A DNA stretch of 52,241 nucleotides, from the NCBI RefSeq assembly GCF_028369135.1, contig NZ_JAPWHW010000022.1, forward strand, positions 1-52,241, in the 5' to 3' direction. Shown in pieces: positions 18,483 to 27,467 of this stretch. Source of the DNA: Roseovarius sp. ZX-A-9 (GTDB lineage: Bacteria > Pseudomonadota > Alphaproteobacteria > Rhodobacterales > Rhodobacteraceae). Position 1 is the stretch's first letter. Each line of letters begins with the position of its first letter. Made by a program: the position numbers and the translations under genes. The notes under the pieces were generated by a model. It was given only the letters and a program-made list of their open reading frames with translations. It was not told the DNA's origin and searched no databases.

Positions 18483-19633
18483 AAAAACTTATACTCACAT
18501 CGGCCATCGTCGCGGCGTTCGCCGCGCCGGTCGCGGCCGAGACGCTGACCATCGGCACCGCCACGGCCCAGACCGGGTCGCTGGCCTATGCCGACGCGCC
18601 CACCATGCAGGGCATGAAACTGGCCGTGGACGAGATCAACGAGGCCGGCGGCATCGGCGGCACGATCAAGATCGAATTGTTGGAGAAGGACGTGCGCTCT
18701 GATCCGGCGCAGACTTCCATCGCGGCGCAGGAACTGGTGGATGCCGGGGTGTCGGTCATTGTCCTGCCAGGCGATTCCGACCCGTCGTTGGCTGCCATCG
18801 GCGTTGTCAGCAGTGCCGAGATCCCCGCGATCTCGACGGTCGCATCTTCGCCCACGTTGCCGGAGATCGGCGGCGACTACATGTTCTCCAACTTCCCCGG
18901 TGACAACGTACAGGCCGCCGTCTCGGCCAAATGGGCTTATGACGAGGGTTTCCGCACTGCCTGGATCGTCTATTCGCTGGACACGCAGTACACCACCATG
19001 CCGCTCTACTTCCGCGACGTCTTTGAAAAGCTGGGAGGCGAGATGCTGGGTGAATCCACCAACACCATTGGCCAGCAGGACTTTTCAGCCATTGCCACCA
19101 CCATCGCGGCGCAGGATCCGCAGCCGGACGTGGTGATGACCTCGGCATACGAGCCGGACTTTCCCTCGCTGCTGCGGGCGTTGCGGGCGGCGGGTGTGAC
19201 AAGCCAGATCATCGGCTCTGACGGGATCGACAGCCCGACGACCTTCTCGCTGGGTGACGTGGGCGAGGGTGTGGTCTTTACCACGGCCGGTTTCGCCACC
19301 GAGGGCAGTGCGTTGGAGAGCTTCGACAAGGCCTTTGAAGCAAAGTATGGTTCCGCACCCGAGACGATATACAGCGCCGTGGGCTATGATCTGATCAAGG
19401 TGATCGAGGCGGCGGTGATCGCGGCAGACGGGTCCACCGACCCCAAGGCGATCCAACAGGCAATGGCGAACCTGGAAAACGTGCAGGGCGCTACCGGGTT
19501 GATTACCTACAAGGGCACCAACGGGATGCCGATCCGCCAAGTTTCGCTGATCCGTGTCAAGGACGGCGGACGCGAGTTGGTCGGTCAGCCAACGCCCGAC
19601 GCGGACCTGATTCCAGCACCACGGATGCAGTAG
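18479..19633 (+). CDS. ABC transporter substrate-binding protein (Leu/Ile/Val-binding type)
   Basis: This 384-residue periplasmic protein has a signal peptide ending in AAFAAPVAAE, then the type I periplasmic-binding fold (TLTIGTATAQTGSLAYADAP, QGMKLAVDEINEAGGIGG). The ATG overlaps the previous stop. A full transporter set follows. Proteins of this family bind amino acids, amides, urea and related compounds, so the ligand stays open. The neighbouring ligase and kinase suggest an amine-bearing compound. Confidence 0.92.
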   Translation: MKKLILTSAIVAAFAAPVAAETLTIGTATAQTGSLAYADAPTMQGMKLAVDEINEAGGIGGTIKIELLEKDVRSDPAQTSIAAQELVDAGVSVIVLPGDSDPSLAAIGVVSSAEIPAISTVASSPTLPEIGGDYMFSNFPGDNVQAAVSAKWAYDEGFRTAWIVYSLDTQYTTMPLYFRDVFEKLGGEMLGESTNTIGQQDFSAIATTIAAQDPQPDVVMTSAYEPDFPSLLRALRAAGVTSQIIGSDGIDSPTTFSLGDVGEGVVFTTAGFATEGSALESFDKAFEAKYGSAPETIYSAVGYDLIKVIEAAVIAADGSTDPKAIQQAMANLENVQGATGLITYKGTNGMPIRQVSLIRVKDGGRELVGQPTPDADLIPAPRMQ

Positions 19634-19637
19634 AGCA

Positions 19638-20360
19638 ATGACCCGTGCACCGCTTCTGTCGGCCCAAGGCCTTGTCGTGCGCTACGGCGCAATCGAGGCG
19701 GTGCGCGGCATCGACTTTTCGATCCACGAGGGCGAGATCGTGACATTCCTCGGCGCCAATGGGGCGGGCAAGTCGTCGACCCTGAACGCGCTGGTGAGCC
19801 TTGTGCCCGCAGCGGAAGGGCAGGTTCTCTTTGGCGGTGAGGACATCACCGATGTCGCGCCCGAGCGGCTGGCCCCTATGGGGTTGACGCTGGCCCCGGA
19901 AGGGCGGCGGGTCTTTGGTGGCTTGACGGTTGAGGAGAATCTGCGGATGGGGGCCTATGGCGTGCGGTCCGCGGAAAAGCGCGAGGCAGCGTGGGATATG
20001 GTCCACGACCTCTTCCCGATCCTGCACGAGCGCCGCCACCAGTTCGCGGGTACACTTTCTGGCGGGCAGCAGCAGATGCTGGCTATCGGACGTGCCTTGA
20101 TGTGCGGGCCGCGGCTGTTGCTGCTGGATGAACCTTCTCTGGGCCTGGCGCCGCAGATCGTGGGGCAGATCTTCGACCTGATCGCCCTATTGCGCGAGCG
20201 CGATGTGACGCTGGGCATCGTTGAACAAAACGTCGCCATGGCGCTGGAAGTGGCGGATCGCGGCTATGTCATGGCGGGCGGACGGATCGTGGCCGAGGGC
20301 ACGGCAGCCGAACTGCGGCAGACCGACCGGTTACAGGCCGCCTACCTGGGAGGAAGCTGA
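19638..20360 (+). CDS. LivF-type ABC transporter ATP-binding protein
   Basis: This 240-residue ATPase has Walker A GANGAGKSST, the signature LSGGQQQMLAIGRAL, Walker B LLLLDEPSLGL and the switch histidine replaced by Gln in GIVEQN, as is normal for LivF. It pairs with the ATPase half of the LivM-LivG fusion to power the importer. It begins four bases after the binding-protein stop, and the permease gene follows directly. Confidence 0.94.
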   Translation: MTRAPLLSAQGLVVRYGAIEAVRGIDFSIHEGEIVTFLGANGAGKSSTLNALVSLVPAAEGQVLFGGEDITDVAPERLAPMGLTLAPEGRRVFGGLTVEENLRMGAYGVRSAEKREAAWDMVHDLFPILHERRHQFAGTLSGGQQQMLAIGRALMCGPRLLLLDEPSLGLAPQIVGQIFDLIALLRERDVTLGIVEQNVAMALEVADRGYVMAGGRIVAEGTAAELRQTDRLQAAYLGGS

Positions 20361-20361
20361 G

Positions 20362-21255
20362 ATGGACCTTTTCGTGCAGCAGACGGTCAACGCGCTGGCG
20401 CTAGGCGGGACCTACGCGCTGCTGGCGCTGGGGCTGGCGGTGGTGTTCTCCATCATGGGGCTGATCAACTTCGCCCATGGTGAGCTCATGACAATATCGG
20501 GCTATACGCTGATGTATTGCGGCATTGCGGGCGTGCCCTTTGTCATTTCGGTGCCTTTGGCGATCCTGGCCGCGATGGTTGCCGCTGTCGCGATGGAGCG
20601 GATCGCCTTCCGCCCGGTGCGCGGCGGGTCAGGAGCCACGATGCTGATCACCAGCTTCGCGGTGGCGATGATCCTTCAGGTGCTGTTTCAGAACCTGATC
20701 TCGGCCCGGTCGCAGGCCGTGATGCTGCCGCCCCTGCTGTCCGAAAGCCTGCGGATCGGGAATGTCATCATCGGCGTGAACAAGATAGCCGCCATCGTGG
20801 CCACGGTGCTGATGTTGGTCTTCCTCGACCGTTTCATGAACCGACAGAAGACTGGCATCGCCATGCGTGCGGCGGCCGAGGATTTCGCAATCGCGCGTCT
20901 CATGGGTATCCGCGCCAACACGGTGATTGCCGGGGCCTTTGCCATCTCGGGCCTGCTGGCGGGTGTGGCGGCGGTGCTTTGGGTCAGTCAGCGCGCGTCG
21001 GTCGATCCTTTGATGGGGTTCACCCCGGTGTTGAAAGCCTTCATTGCCGCGATCCTGGGCGGGTTGGGCAGTCTGCGCGGGGCAGTGGCGGGGGGATTTC
21101 TGTTGGGATTCATCGAGGTCTACCTTGCCGCCTTCCTGCCGCAGGAATTGCAGGAGTTCCGCGATCCGATAGGTCTGGGCATCGTGGTGTTGATCCTTCT
21201 GTTCCGGCCCAACGGCATGATCCCCTCCCGAGTGCTGGGCTCGGTCAAGGTATGA
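20362..21255 (+). CDS. LivH-type ABC transporter permease
   Basis: The start is ATG at 20362, just after the livF-type stop and with AGGAAG in the leader. The frame is open further upstream but only as an overlap of the ATPase gene. The 297-residue product is highly hydrophobic and carries LGLAVVFSIMGLINFAHGEL, the hallmark of LivH permeases, and the cytoplasmic loop MRAAAEDFAIARLMGI that contacts the ATPases. It completes the importer. The gene overlaps the next start by four bases. Confidence 0.94.
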   Translation: MDLFVQQTVNALALGGTYALLALGLAVVFSIMGLINFAHGELMTISGYTLMYCGIAGVPFVISVPLAILAAMVAAVAMERIAFRPVRGGSGATMLITSFAVAMILQVLFQNLISARSQAVMLPPLLSESLRIGNVIIGVNKIAAIVATVLMLVFLDRFMNRQKTGIAMRAAAEDFAIARLMGIRANTVIAGAFAISGLLAGVAAVLWVSQRASVDPLMGFTPVLKAFIAAILGGLGSLRGAVAGGFLLGFIEVYLAAFLPQELQEFRDPIGLGIVVLILLFRPNGMIPSRVLGSVKV

Positions 21256-22016
21256 GCGGCGTGTACGACAGGCTGCTGACAGCGCGTGATCCCGCGCCGG
21301 TCGAGCGGGTTAACGCGGAAAGCGATCATCCGGTCCTGCTGGTCTGCGAACACGCGGGCCAGGCGGTGCCGGAGCGGCTGGCCGGGCTGGGCGTTTCCGC
21401 AGAGACGCTGGATGCGCATGTCGGATGGGACATCGGCGCGCGGGCCGTCACGCTGCAGATGGCCGCGACGCTGGGAGCGCCTGCGGTCTTGCAGCGCTTC
21501 AGCCGGCTGGTAATCGACTGCAACCGCCCGCCGGAGGCACCGGATTCGATGCCGGAAACCAGCGACGGAGTGGCGGTGCCGGGCAATAGCGGTCTCGACC
21601 CCGCCGCCCGACAGGCGCGGACCTCGGAGATCTTCGATCCCTTCCAGGCGGCCACCGCCACGCTGCTCGAGCATCCGCGCCGGAAGGCTGCTTTCGCCAT
21701 CCACAGCTTCACGCCGCAGATGGGGGGACGCGCACGGCCTTGGGATATCGGTTTTCTCTTTCGCCACGACACGGTGACGTCGGCGGCCCTTTCGAAGGCC
21801 GTCACTGGATTGCGTCCCGATCTGACCATCGGTATGAACCAGCCCTACCAGATCGAGGATGCCTCCGACTGGTTTGTTCCCCGGCACGGGGAAGCGCGCG
21901 GAATTGCACACAGCCTGATCGAGATCCGCAATGACCACATATCCGGACCGGCGGGGCAGGCCGCCTTTGCCGAGCTTCTAAGCACTGCCATCACCGACTT
22001 TCTAAGGACATCCTGA
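21252..22016 (+). CDS. N-formylglutamate amidohydrolase-family protein
   Basis: The ATG at 21252 overlaps the permease stop (ATGA). The frame is open far upstream, but that part lies over the permease. The 254-residue product has the family motifs LLVCEHAGQAVPERL, HVGWDIGA, RLVIDCNRPP, IHSFTP and SLIEIRND. Characterised members hydrolyse N-formylglutamate at the end of histidine breakdown. In transporter operons like this one, relatives probably cleave other N-acyl or amide bonds. No hut genes are present, so the substrate may differ from formylglutamate. Confidence 0.88.
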   Translation: MSGVYDRLLTARDPAPVERVNAESDHPVLLVCEHAGQAVPERLAGLGVSAETLDAHVGWDIGARAVTLQMAATLGAPAVLQRFSRLVIDCNRPPEAPDSMPETSDGVAVPGNSGLDPAARQARTSEIFDPFQAATATLLEHPRRKAAFAIHSFTPQMGGRARPWDIGFLFRHDTVTSAALSKAVTGLRPDLTIGMNQPYQIEDASDWFVPRHGEARGIAHSLIEIRNDHISGPAGQAAFAELLSTAITDFLRTS

Positions 22017-22017
22017 C

Positions 22018-22659
22018 ATGACCCTGACCCGTGACATACCGCTTGATCCGGCGCACTCCGCCTTGCTGTTCGTGGACGTGCAGAACTTCAGCGCAAACCG
22101 GCAGGGCGCCGAGTTCAAGGACCTGTCCGAGGCGGAATTCACCGAAAAGTACGGCTGGTACTTCGACCAATTGAACAGCGCGGTCATCCCGAACATGCAG
22201 CGCATCCAGGCCGCCGCGCGTGGGGCGGGGGTGGAGGTGATGTACACCACCATCGAGAGTCTGACGCGCGATGGGCGCGACCGGAGCCTCGACTACAAGA
22301 TCACCGGTTTCAACGTCCCCAAGGGGTCCTGGGACGGCAAGGTGATCGACCAGATTGCACCGGGCGAGGACGAGATCGTTCTGCCGAAATCCTCCTCTTC
22401 CGTTTTTGTGTCGACGCATATCGATTACGTGTTGCGAAACCTCGGGGTGAAACAGCTGGTGATCTCGGGGCTTATCACGGACCAATGCGTCGAAAGCGCG
22501 ATCCGCGATGCTTGCGACCTCGGCTATCTCGTGACGCAAGTGACTGATGCCTGCCTGACCTACAGCCAGCTCCGCCACGACAATTCGCTTTCGGCGATCA
22601 AGGGTTACTGCCGGCAAGTAACGACCGACGAGCTGGTGGATGAGCTTGCGGCGGCCTGA
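22018..22659 (+). CDS. Isochorismatase-family cysteine hydrolase
   Basis: This 213-residue protein has the catalytic Asp in ALLFVDVQNF and the nucleophilic Cys in ITDQCVES, followed by AIRDACDLGY. This family splits amide or ether bonds (N-carbamoylsarcosine amidase, nicotinamidase, isochorismatase). It starts two bases after the previous stop and is followed by the three-domain fusion, so it probably removes an acyl or carbamoyl group from the imported compound or an intermediate. Confidence 0.9.
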   Translation: MTLTRDIPLDPAHSALLFVDVQNFSANRQGAEFKDLSEAEFTEKYGWYFDQLNSAVIPNMQRIQAAARGAGVEVMYTTIESLTRDGRDRSLDYKITGFNVPKGSWDGKVIDQIAPGEDEIVLPKSSSSVFVSTHIDYVLRNLGVKQLVISGLITDQCVESAIRDACDLGYLVTQVTDACLTYSQLRHDNSLSAIKGYCRQVTTDELVDELAAA

Positions 22660-22678
22660 GCGAGGGCAGGAGGACAGC

Positions 22679-25600
22679 ATGGAACGAATCTGGGTAGCGG
22701 CTCTGCGCCAGCAGTGGGGTATCGAGGCGCAACTGACGCGGCTCGACGGGGAATATGACCTCAACTATCGGGCCGAGACGGCGACGGGGGAGTGCTTTAT
22801 CCTCAAAGTCATGCGCGCGGGTTGCGACATGGCGCTGATCGACATGCAGGCGGCGGCGCTGGGTTGGGTGGCGACGGCCGCGCCCGGTTTGCCGATGCCG
22901 CGGGTGGTGCCCACCAAGAGCGGGGCGGCGATTGTGTCGGAGCCCGACGATCAGGGGGCGGACCGGCTGATCTGGTTGCAGACAGCGCTGCCGGGCCTTT
23001 GCTATGCCGACTTCCGGCCTCACTCTGAAGGGTTGATTGCGGACCTCGGGCGGCAGACCGGCAGGCTGGCGCGGGCTTTGAAGACGTTTGACCACCCTGC
23101 GTTGGCGCGGGACTTCAAGTGGGACCTCATGAAGGCGGCCTGGATCGTACCGGAACTTGAGGTCATCACTGACAGCGGCCGCCATGTGCTGCTGCAGGAC
23201 ATCTGCAACGATTTCATGGCCCTGCTGCCCGCGCTGGAGGCGCTGCCGCGACAGGCGGTGCACAACGACCTGAACGACTACAACATTCTGGCGTCGGTCG
23301 AGGGCGGGGCGCCCCGTGTCACTGGCCTCATCGACTTCGGCGACATGTGCGCGGCGCCGCGCATCTGTGACCTCGCCATCGCCGCCGCCTATGTCGTGCT
23401 GGATCACCCGGCCCCCGAGATGGCCCTCGCGGCGCTGGTAGCGAACTATCATGCCGAATACCCGTTGACGGCAGCGGAACTGGACATGCTCTGGCCGCTG
23501 CTGAGGATGCGGCTGGCGAAAAGCGTGGTGAACTCGACCCTGATGGCGCGCGCGGCGCCTGACGACCCCTATGTCACGATCTCGCAGGCCCCGGCCTGGC
23601 GGTTCCTGGAAGGCGAGGGTGCGGTAGAGCCGACTCTGCTGCGCTACCGGATGCGTGCCGCCTGCGGATTGCCGCTGGGTGACAGTGCGATGCGGGTTGC
23701 CGACTGGCTGGGTACTTGTCGTGGCAGCTTTGCGGAAGTGATCGGGCAATCGCTGGTCGGCGCCCCCACCGGCGCGCTGTCGGTGGAGGCCTCGACCACG
23801 CCGCGCGACCCGATGGCGATCACTGACGCCGAGGCGGCATCGTTGGGCAGCGAAGCTTTCGGGCCCAAGGATATCTGGCTGGGTCACTACGCCGAACCTC
23901 GATTGATCTATACTGCAAAGGAGTTCTGGCTCGGCCCCTGGACGGCTTCGAACCGGCGTACGGTGCATCTTGGCGTCGACATCTTCGCGCCTGTGGGCAC
24001 CTCTGTGCGGGCGCCGCTGGACGGCACGGTCACGTTCTTCGAGAACCGGACCAAGTCGCTCGACTATGGTGGCATGGTGGTCCTGACCCATCAGACGCCC
24101 GATGGCGATATGTTCCACACGCTCTACGGCCATCTCGATCCCGACTGCTGTGCGACACTGCAGCAAGGCCAGCAGGTCGCAGCGGGAGAGGCCTTTGCCA
24201 AGCTTGGTTCTGTCGATTGCAATGGTGGATGGGCGCCGCACCTGCACTTCCAACTGGCGCTGACGCTAGAGGGGATGGGCGCCGACTGGCCCGCTGTTGC
24301 CGATGTTGATGACATGGCGCTCTGGGGTGCCATCTGCCCGAACCCGGCGGTGCTGCTGAACCTCGAAGACGGGGACGTAGCCTATCGCGGGCCGGACAAG
24401 GCTCATGTGCGCAAGGTGCGCCGCGAACACTTCGGCGGCAATTTGGCACTCAGTTACAGCGATCCGGTGATGCTGCTGCGCGGCTGGCGGCACTACATGT
24501 TTGACGAATGGGGGCGACCTTACCTCGACGCCTACAATAACGTGCCGCATGTCGGGCACGCGCACCCGCGGCTGGCAGCCATAGCGGCGGATCAGCTCAA
24601 GCGGATGAACTCCAACACCCGCTACCTGCATCCCGCGCAGGCGGCGTTTGCCGAGACGTTGCTGGCGAAGCTGCCCGACAGCCTTTCGGTCTGCTGGTTT
24701 GTCAACTCCGGCAGCGAGGCGAACGAACTGGCGTTGCGGCTGGCACGGGCGGCGAGCGGAGGCATTGGGATGGTGACGCCCGATCACGGCTACCACGGCA
24801 ACACCACCGGGGCGATCGCGGTTTCGGCCTACAAGTTCAACGCGCCGGGCGGAGTGGGCAAGCCCGACTGGGTGGAACTGGTCGATATCCCCGACGATTA
24901 CCGAGGTGCCTTCCGGCGGGAAGGTGAGGCTCCGGGTGCAGCTTATGCGGCGCAGGTGGACGGGGCGCTGTCTCGTCTGGCGGCAAGCGGTCACAAGCTC
25001 GCGGGGTTCATCGCCGAGACTTACCCGTCGGTTGGCGGCCAGATCATCCCGCCCAAGGGCTACTTGCGCGGCGTTTACGCGCGCATTCGGGCCGCGGGCG
25101 GTGTCTGCATCGCGGACGAGGTGCAGACCGGTCTGGGACGCCTCGGCAGCCACTATTTCGCGTTCGAGGAGCAGGGCGTGGTTCCCGACATCGTGGTGCT
25201 GGGCAAACCCATCGGCAATGGGCATCCCATCGGGGTGGTGATCAGCACGCGCGAGGTCGCGGAGGCCTTCGCGCAGGGGCCGGAGTTCTTCTCTACCTTC
25301 GGGGGATCAACGCTGTCCTGCCGGATCGGCAAGGCGGTGCTGGACATCGTCGACGAGGAGGGGTTGATGCAGAACGCTGCAGCACGGGGGGCCGAACTAA
25401 TGGCGGGGCTGGGAACGCTGGCCGCGCGACATCCGCTGATCGGCGACATTCGGGGCAGTGGGCTCTTCATCGGTGTCGAGATGGTGACCGACCGCGACTC
25501 CCGTAGCCCGGCGACGCGGCAGACCGGTTACATCCTTGATCGCATGCGGGAAGAGCGGATCCTGATCGGCAGTGAAGGCCCGGACCATAACATCCTCAAA

Positions 25601-25693
25601 ATCCGCCCGCCGCTGACCATCGGGGGGCGTGACATCGAGATGCTGCTCGACCGGCTGGACGCAATCATGGGAGAGACCGGGAGTCAGCCTTGA
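22679..25693 (+). CDS. Three-domain fusion: APH-type kinase, M23 peptidase-like domain, class III aminotransferase-type phospho-lyase
   Basis: The chosen start is ATG at 22679 with AGGAGG six bases upstream. The 1004-residue protein opens with an aminoglycoside/choline-kinase domain (about 1-330; catalytic HNDLNDYNIL at 195-204, then LIDFGDM). An M23-type domain follows (about 400-560) with complete metal ligands, HLGVD (His430, Asp434), YGHLD and HLHF (about 521-524). The C terminus is a class III PLP domain (about 590-1004) with Lys843 in LGKPIGNGHP. In animals an APH-type kinase and a class III enzyme act in sequence on hydroxylysine or ethanolamine: phosphorylation, then elimination of phosphate and ammonia. 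The same two steps in one chain are a fair inference. Why an M23 domain sits between them is unclear. Confidence 0.9.
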   Translation: MERIWVAALRQQWGIEAQLTRLDGEYDLNYRAETATGECFILKVMRAGCDMALIDMQAAALGWVATAAPGLPMPRVVPTKSGAAIVSEPDDQGADRLIWLQTALPGLCYADFRPHSEGLIADLGRQTGRLARALKTFDHPALARDFKWDLMKAAWIVPELEVITDSGRHVLLQDICNDFMALLPALEALPRQAVHNDLNDYNILASVEGGAPRVTGLIDFGDMCAAPRICDLAIAAAYVVLDHPAPEMALAALVANYHAEYPLTAAELDMLWPLLRMRLAKSVVNSTLMARAAPDDPYVTISQAPAWRFLEGEGAVEPTLLRYRMRAACGLPLGDSAMRVADWLGTCRGSFAEVIGQSLVGAPTGALSVEASTTPRDPMAITDAEAASLGSEAFGPKDIWLGHYAEPRLIYTAKEFWLGPWTASNRRTVHLGVDIFAPVGTSVRAPLDGTVTFFENRTKSLDYGGMVVLTHQTPDGDMFHTLYGHLDPDCCATLQQGQQVAAGEAFAKLGSVDCNGGWAPHLHFQLALTLEGMGADWPAVADVDDMALWGAICPNPAVLLNLEDGDVAYRGPDKAHVRKVRREHFGGNLALSYSDPVMLLRGWRHYMFDEWGRPYLDAYNNVPHVGHAHPRLAAIAADQLKRMNSNTRYLHPAQAAFAETLLAKLPDSLSVCWFVNSGSEANELALRLARAASGGIGMVTPDHGYHGNTTGAIAVSAYKFNAPGGVGKPDWVELVDIPDDYRGAFRREGEAPGAAYAAQVDGALSRLAASGHKLAGFIAETYPSVGGQIIPPKGYLRGVYARIRAAGGVCIADEVQTGLGRLGSHYFAFEEQGVVPDIVVLGKPIGNGHPIGVVISTREVAEAFAQGPEFFSTFGGSTLSCRIGKAVLDIVDEEGLMQNAAARGAELMAGLGTLAARHPLIGDIRGSGLFIGVEMVTDRDSRSPATRQTGYILDRMREERILIGSEGPDHNILKIRPPLTIGGRDIEMLLDRLDAIMGETGSQP

Positions 25694-25905
25694 AAATTGT
25701 CGTTCACGCGCCGGAAAAGCTCTATCGCTGGGGTGGTCCGCGCAAACTGGACGCTGACACAGGTTTTGATTTTTTCTGCCGTTCTCCGGTGCGGGCCTGC
25801 GGGGGGCAAGGCGCCAAGGTTGAGCGGGCATGTCGGCCCGCGTCCGTAGCCGCCCTTATGGGTCTTCGAGGGTCAACTCGGTGTGCTGGCCGGATATGTC
25901 GTTGA
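25690..25905 (+). other. Possible remnant of a further operon gene
   Basis: A TTG overlapping the previous stop opens a 71-codon frame beginning MKIVVHAPEKLYRWGG and KLDADTGFDFF, which reads like a genuine protein start. After about 30 residues it becomes Arg/Cys/Ala-rich and loses all protein character. It may be the 5' end of a lost downstream gene, cut by deletion, or chance. I cannot assign a family. Confidence 0.25.
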
Positions 25906-25931
25906 AGCAGGCCACCATCGCGGCCTGCTTC
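25904..25931. terminator. Hairpin between convergent genes
   Basis: GAAGCAGGCC (25904-25913) and GGCCTGCTTC (25922-25931) form a perfect 10-bp stem with an 8-base loop between the rightward catabolic operon and the leftward alcohol dehydrogenase gene. There is no T-tract, so it is a candidate bidirectional terminator rather than a classical one. Confidence 0.5.
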
Positions 25932-25960
25932 CTGATTGGTCGAGCCTACACGGCCGCGTT

Positions 25961-26974
25961 TCAGAAGCCTTCGAGCACGATCTTGCCTTTGGCCTTGCCG
26001 CTTTCGATCAGCGCATGGGCGCGCTTGAGGTTCTCGGCATTGATGGTCCCGAAGCTCTCGGTCGCGGTCGAGCGGATCTTGCCTGCGTCGATCAGCCCGG
26101 CCACGGTATCGAGGATCTCACCCTGACGCGCGATGTCTTCGGTGGTGAAAAGCGACCGGGTGAACATCAGTTCCCAGTGGATCGACACGGCCTTGCCCTT
26201 GAAAGGCATGATGTTGAAGTTCTCGGGATCGTCGATCAGGCCAAAGCGGCCCTGCGGCGCGATGAGCTCGGCGATCTGCGGCACGTAGGTGTCAGAGTAG
26301 TTGGTCGAGAACACGAAGGCTGGCGCGCCGATGTTCAGGGCGGCGATCTGCTCGGGTAGCGGCTTGGAGTGATCAACGACGTGATGGGCACCCAGTTCCT
26401 TGACCCATTCCTGGGTTTCAGGACGCGAAGCCGTGGCGATGATCGTCAGGTCGGTCTGTTCGCGCAGAAGCTGGATCGCGATGGACCCGACGCCACCCGC
26501 GCCGCCGATGATCAGGATCGCCTTCGCAGCACCCGGCACGGGATCGGTGACTTTCAGGCGGTCAAAGATCATCTCTTGTGCGGTGAGTGTGGTCAGCGGC
26601 AGCGCGGCGGCTGCCGCGGTGTCGATGCTTTTGGGCGCATGGCCGACGATGCGCGCGTCAACGAGGTGATATTCTGCGTTGGTGCCGGGGCGGTTGATCG
26701 CGCCTGCATACCAGACTTTGTCGCCTGTTTTGAACTGGGTGACCTTGTCGCCGATTTCAACAACCTCGCCCACGGCATCCCAACCGAGAATTACCGGCGT
26801 TTCGCCTTCTGCGGGGCGGTTTTGGCGGACTTTGGTGTCGACAGGGTTGACCGAAACGGCGGCAACTTTGACCAGGATGTCATGGCCCTTTGCGGTCGGT
26901 TTCGCGATCTCAAGGTCGATCAGCGCGTCGGCGCGATCAATGGCGCCGTTTGTGGTGTAGCCTATGGCTTTCAT
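25961..26974 (-). CDS. Zinc-type alcohol dehydrogenase / quinone oxidoreductase family protein
   Basis: The chosen start is ATG at 26974, preceded by GGAGAAG. An upstream in-frame ATG at 27010 would add 12 poorly conserved residues. The 337-residue protein is an MDR enzyme with an N-terminal GroES-like fold (VKVAAVSVNPVDTKVRQ) and a Rossmann NADPH site (ILIIGGAGGVGSIAIQLL). The structural zinc cysteines are absent, as in quinone oxidoreductases. It probably reduces a quinone or enone with NADPH. It is transcribed after the small monooxygenase gene in the same direction, and a LysR regulator is divergent. Confidence 0.88.
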   Translation of the reverse strand: MKAIGYTTNGAIDRADALIDLEIAKPTAKGHDILVKVAAVSVNPVDTKVRQNRPAEGETPVILGWDAVGEVVEIGDKVTQFKTGDKVWYAGAINRPGTNAEYHLVDARIVGHAPKSIDTAAAAALPLTTLTAQEMIFDRLKVTDPVPGAAKAILIIGGAGGVGSIAIQLLREQTDLTIIATASRPETQEWVKELGAHHVVDHSKPLPEQIAALNIGAPAFVFSTNYSDTYVPQIAELIAPQGRFGLIDDPENFNIMPFKGKAVSIHWELMFTRSLFTTEDIARQGEILDTVAGLIDAGKIRSTATESFGTINAENLKRAHALIESGKAKGKIVLEGF

Positions 26975-27072
26975 GTTTCTTCTCCGGATGTGAGAGGTGT
27001 CGCGCAGCATGGATTGCCGGTGCCGCGCGATATTTGATCAGGGCTTCGGATCTCCGGTGTTGCGGTGCTGGA

Positions 27073-27363
27073 TCAGCCGATGTGGGACATTTCGCTGAGC
27101 GTGAATTCAGCAACCGCGCCGTCGGTGGCGGCCATATAGGCGGCCAGATGCGGCGCGCTCATATGCGTCTGCCAGAGGTCGCGGCTTTCCCAGTTCTCGT
27201 AGAAGGTGAAATGCGCAGGGTTTTCGTTGTCTTGATGCAGGTCGTAGTTGATGCAGCCCTCTTCGGCGCGGGTGATCGGGACCAGCTTCAGCAGCTCGGC
27301 TTTGACCAGGTCAATCTGATCGGCTTTGGCGTGGATGTTGGCGACAATTGTGAGCTTGGACAT
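27073..27363 (-). CDS. Antibiotic-biosynthesis-type monooxygenase (ABM/YgiN family)
   Basis: The start is ATG at 27363, preceded by AAGGG. The 96-residue protein has the dimeric ferredoxin-like ABM fold (TIVANIHAKADQIDLVKAEL, EGCINYDLHQDNENPAHF, YENWESRDLWQTHMSAPHL). Relatives are quinol monooxygenases that work next to quinone reductases, which fits the adjacent MDR gene. The pair probably handles quinone-type compounds under the control of the divergent LysR protein. Confidence 0.85.
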   Translation of the reverse strand: MSKLTIVANIHAKADQIDLVKAELLKLVPITRAEEGCINYDLHQDNENPAHFTFYENWESRDLWQTHMSAPHLAAYMAATDGAVAEFTLSEMSHIG

Positions 27364-27432
27364 TGGATTGGTCCCTTGGTTGGTTGTTTCCTTGCTACCC
27401 ATATACAAGCCGGCCCGGGGTGGATAAACGGG

Positions 27433-27463
27433 CGTCATTCGAAATGATAATCCGGAAATGACG
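27433..27463. promoter_or_regulatory. Inverted repeat in the divergent monooxygenase/lysR promoter
   Basis: CGTCATT (27433-27439) is mirrored exactly by AATGACG (27457-27463), 17 bases apart. A second AATGA at 27443-27447 makes a tighter TCATT-CGA-AATGA palindrome with the left arm. LysR proteins bind such sites in the shared promoter, and this one ends four bases before the lysR ATG, which would allow self-repression. Confidence 0.55.
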
Positions 27464-27467
27464 TATA

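Noticed and set aside
20517..21251. Upstream extension of the N-formylglutamate amidohydrolase frame
   Set aside because: It overlaps the LivH permease entirely and reads as Arg/Gly-rich nonsense. The ATG at 21252 with ATGA overlap is the natural start.
22598..24253. A 551-codon open frame on the minus strand
   Set aside because: It is antisense to the kinase and M23 domains of the fusion protein, and its Arg/His-rich composition shows no family motif.
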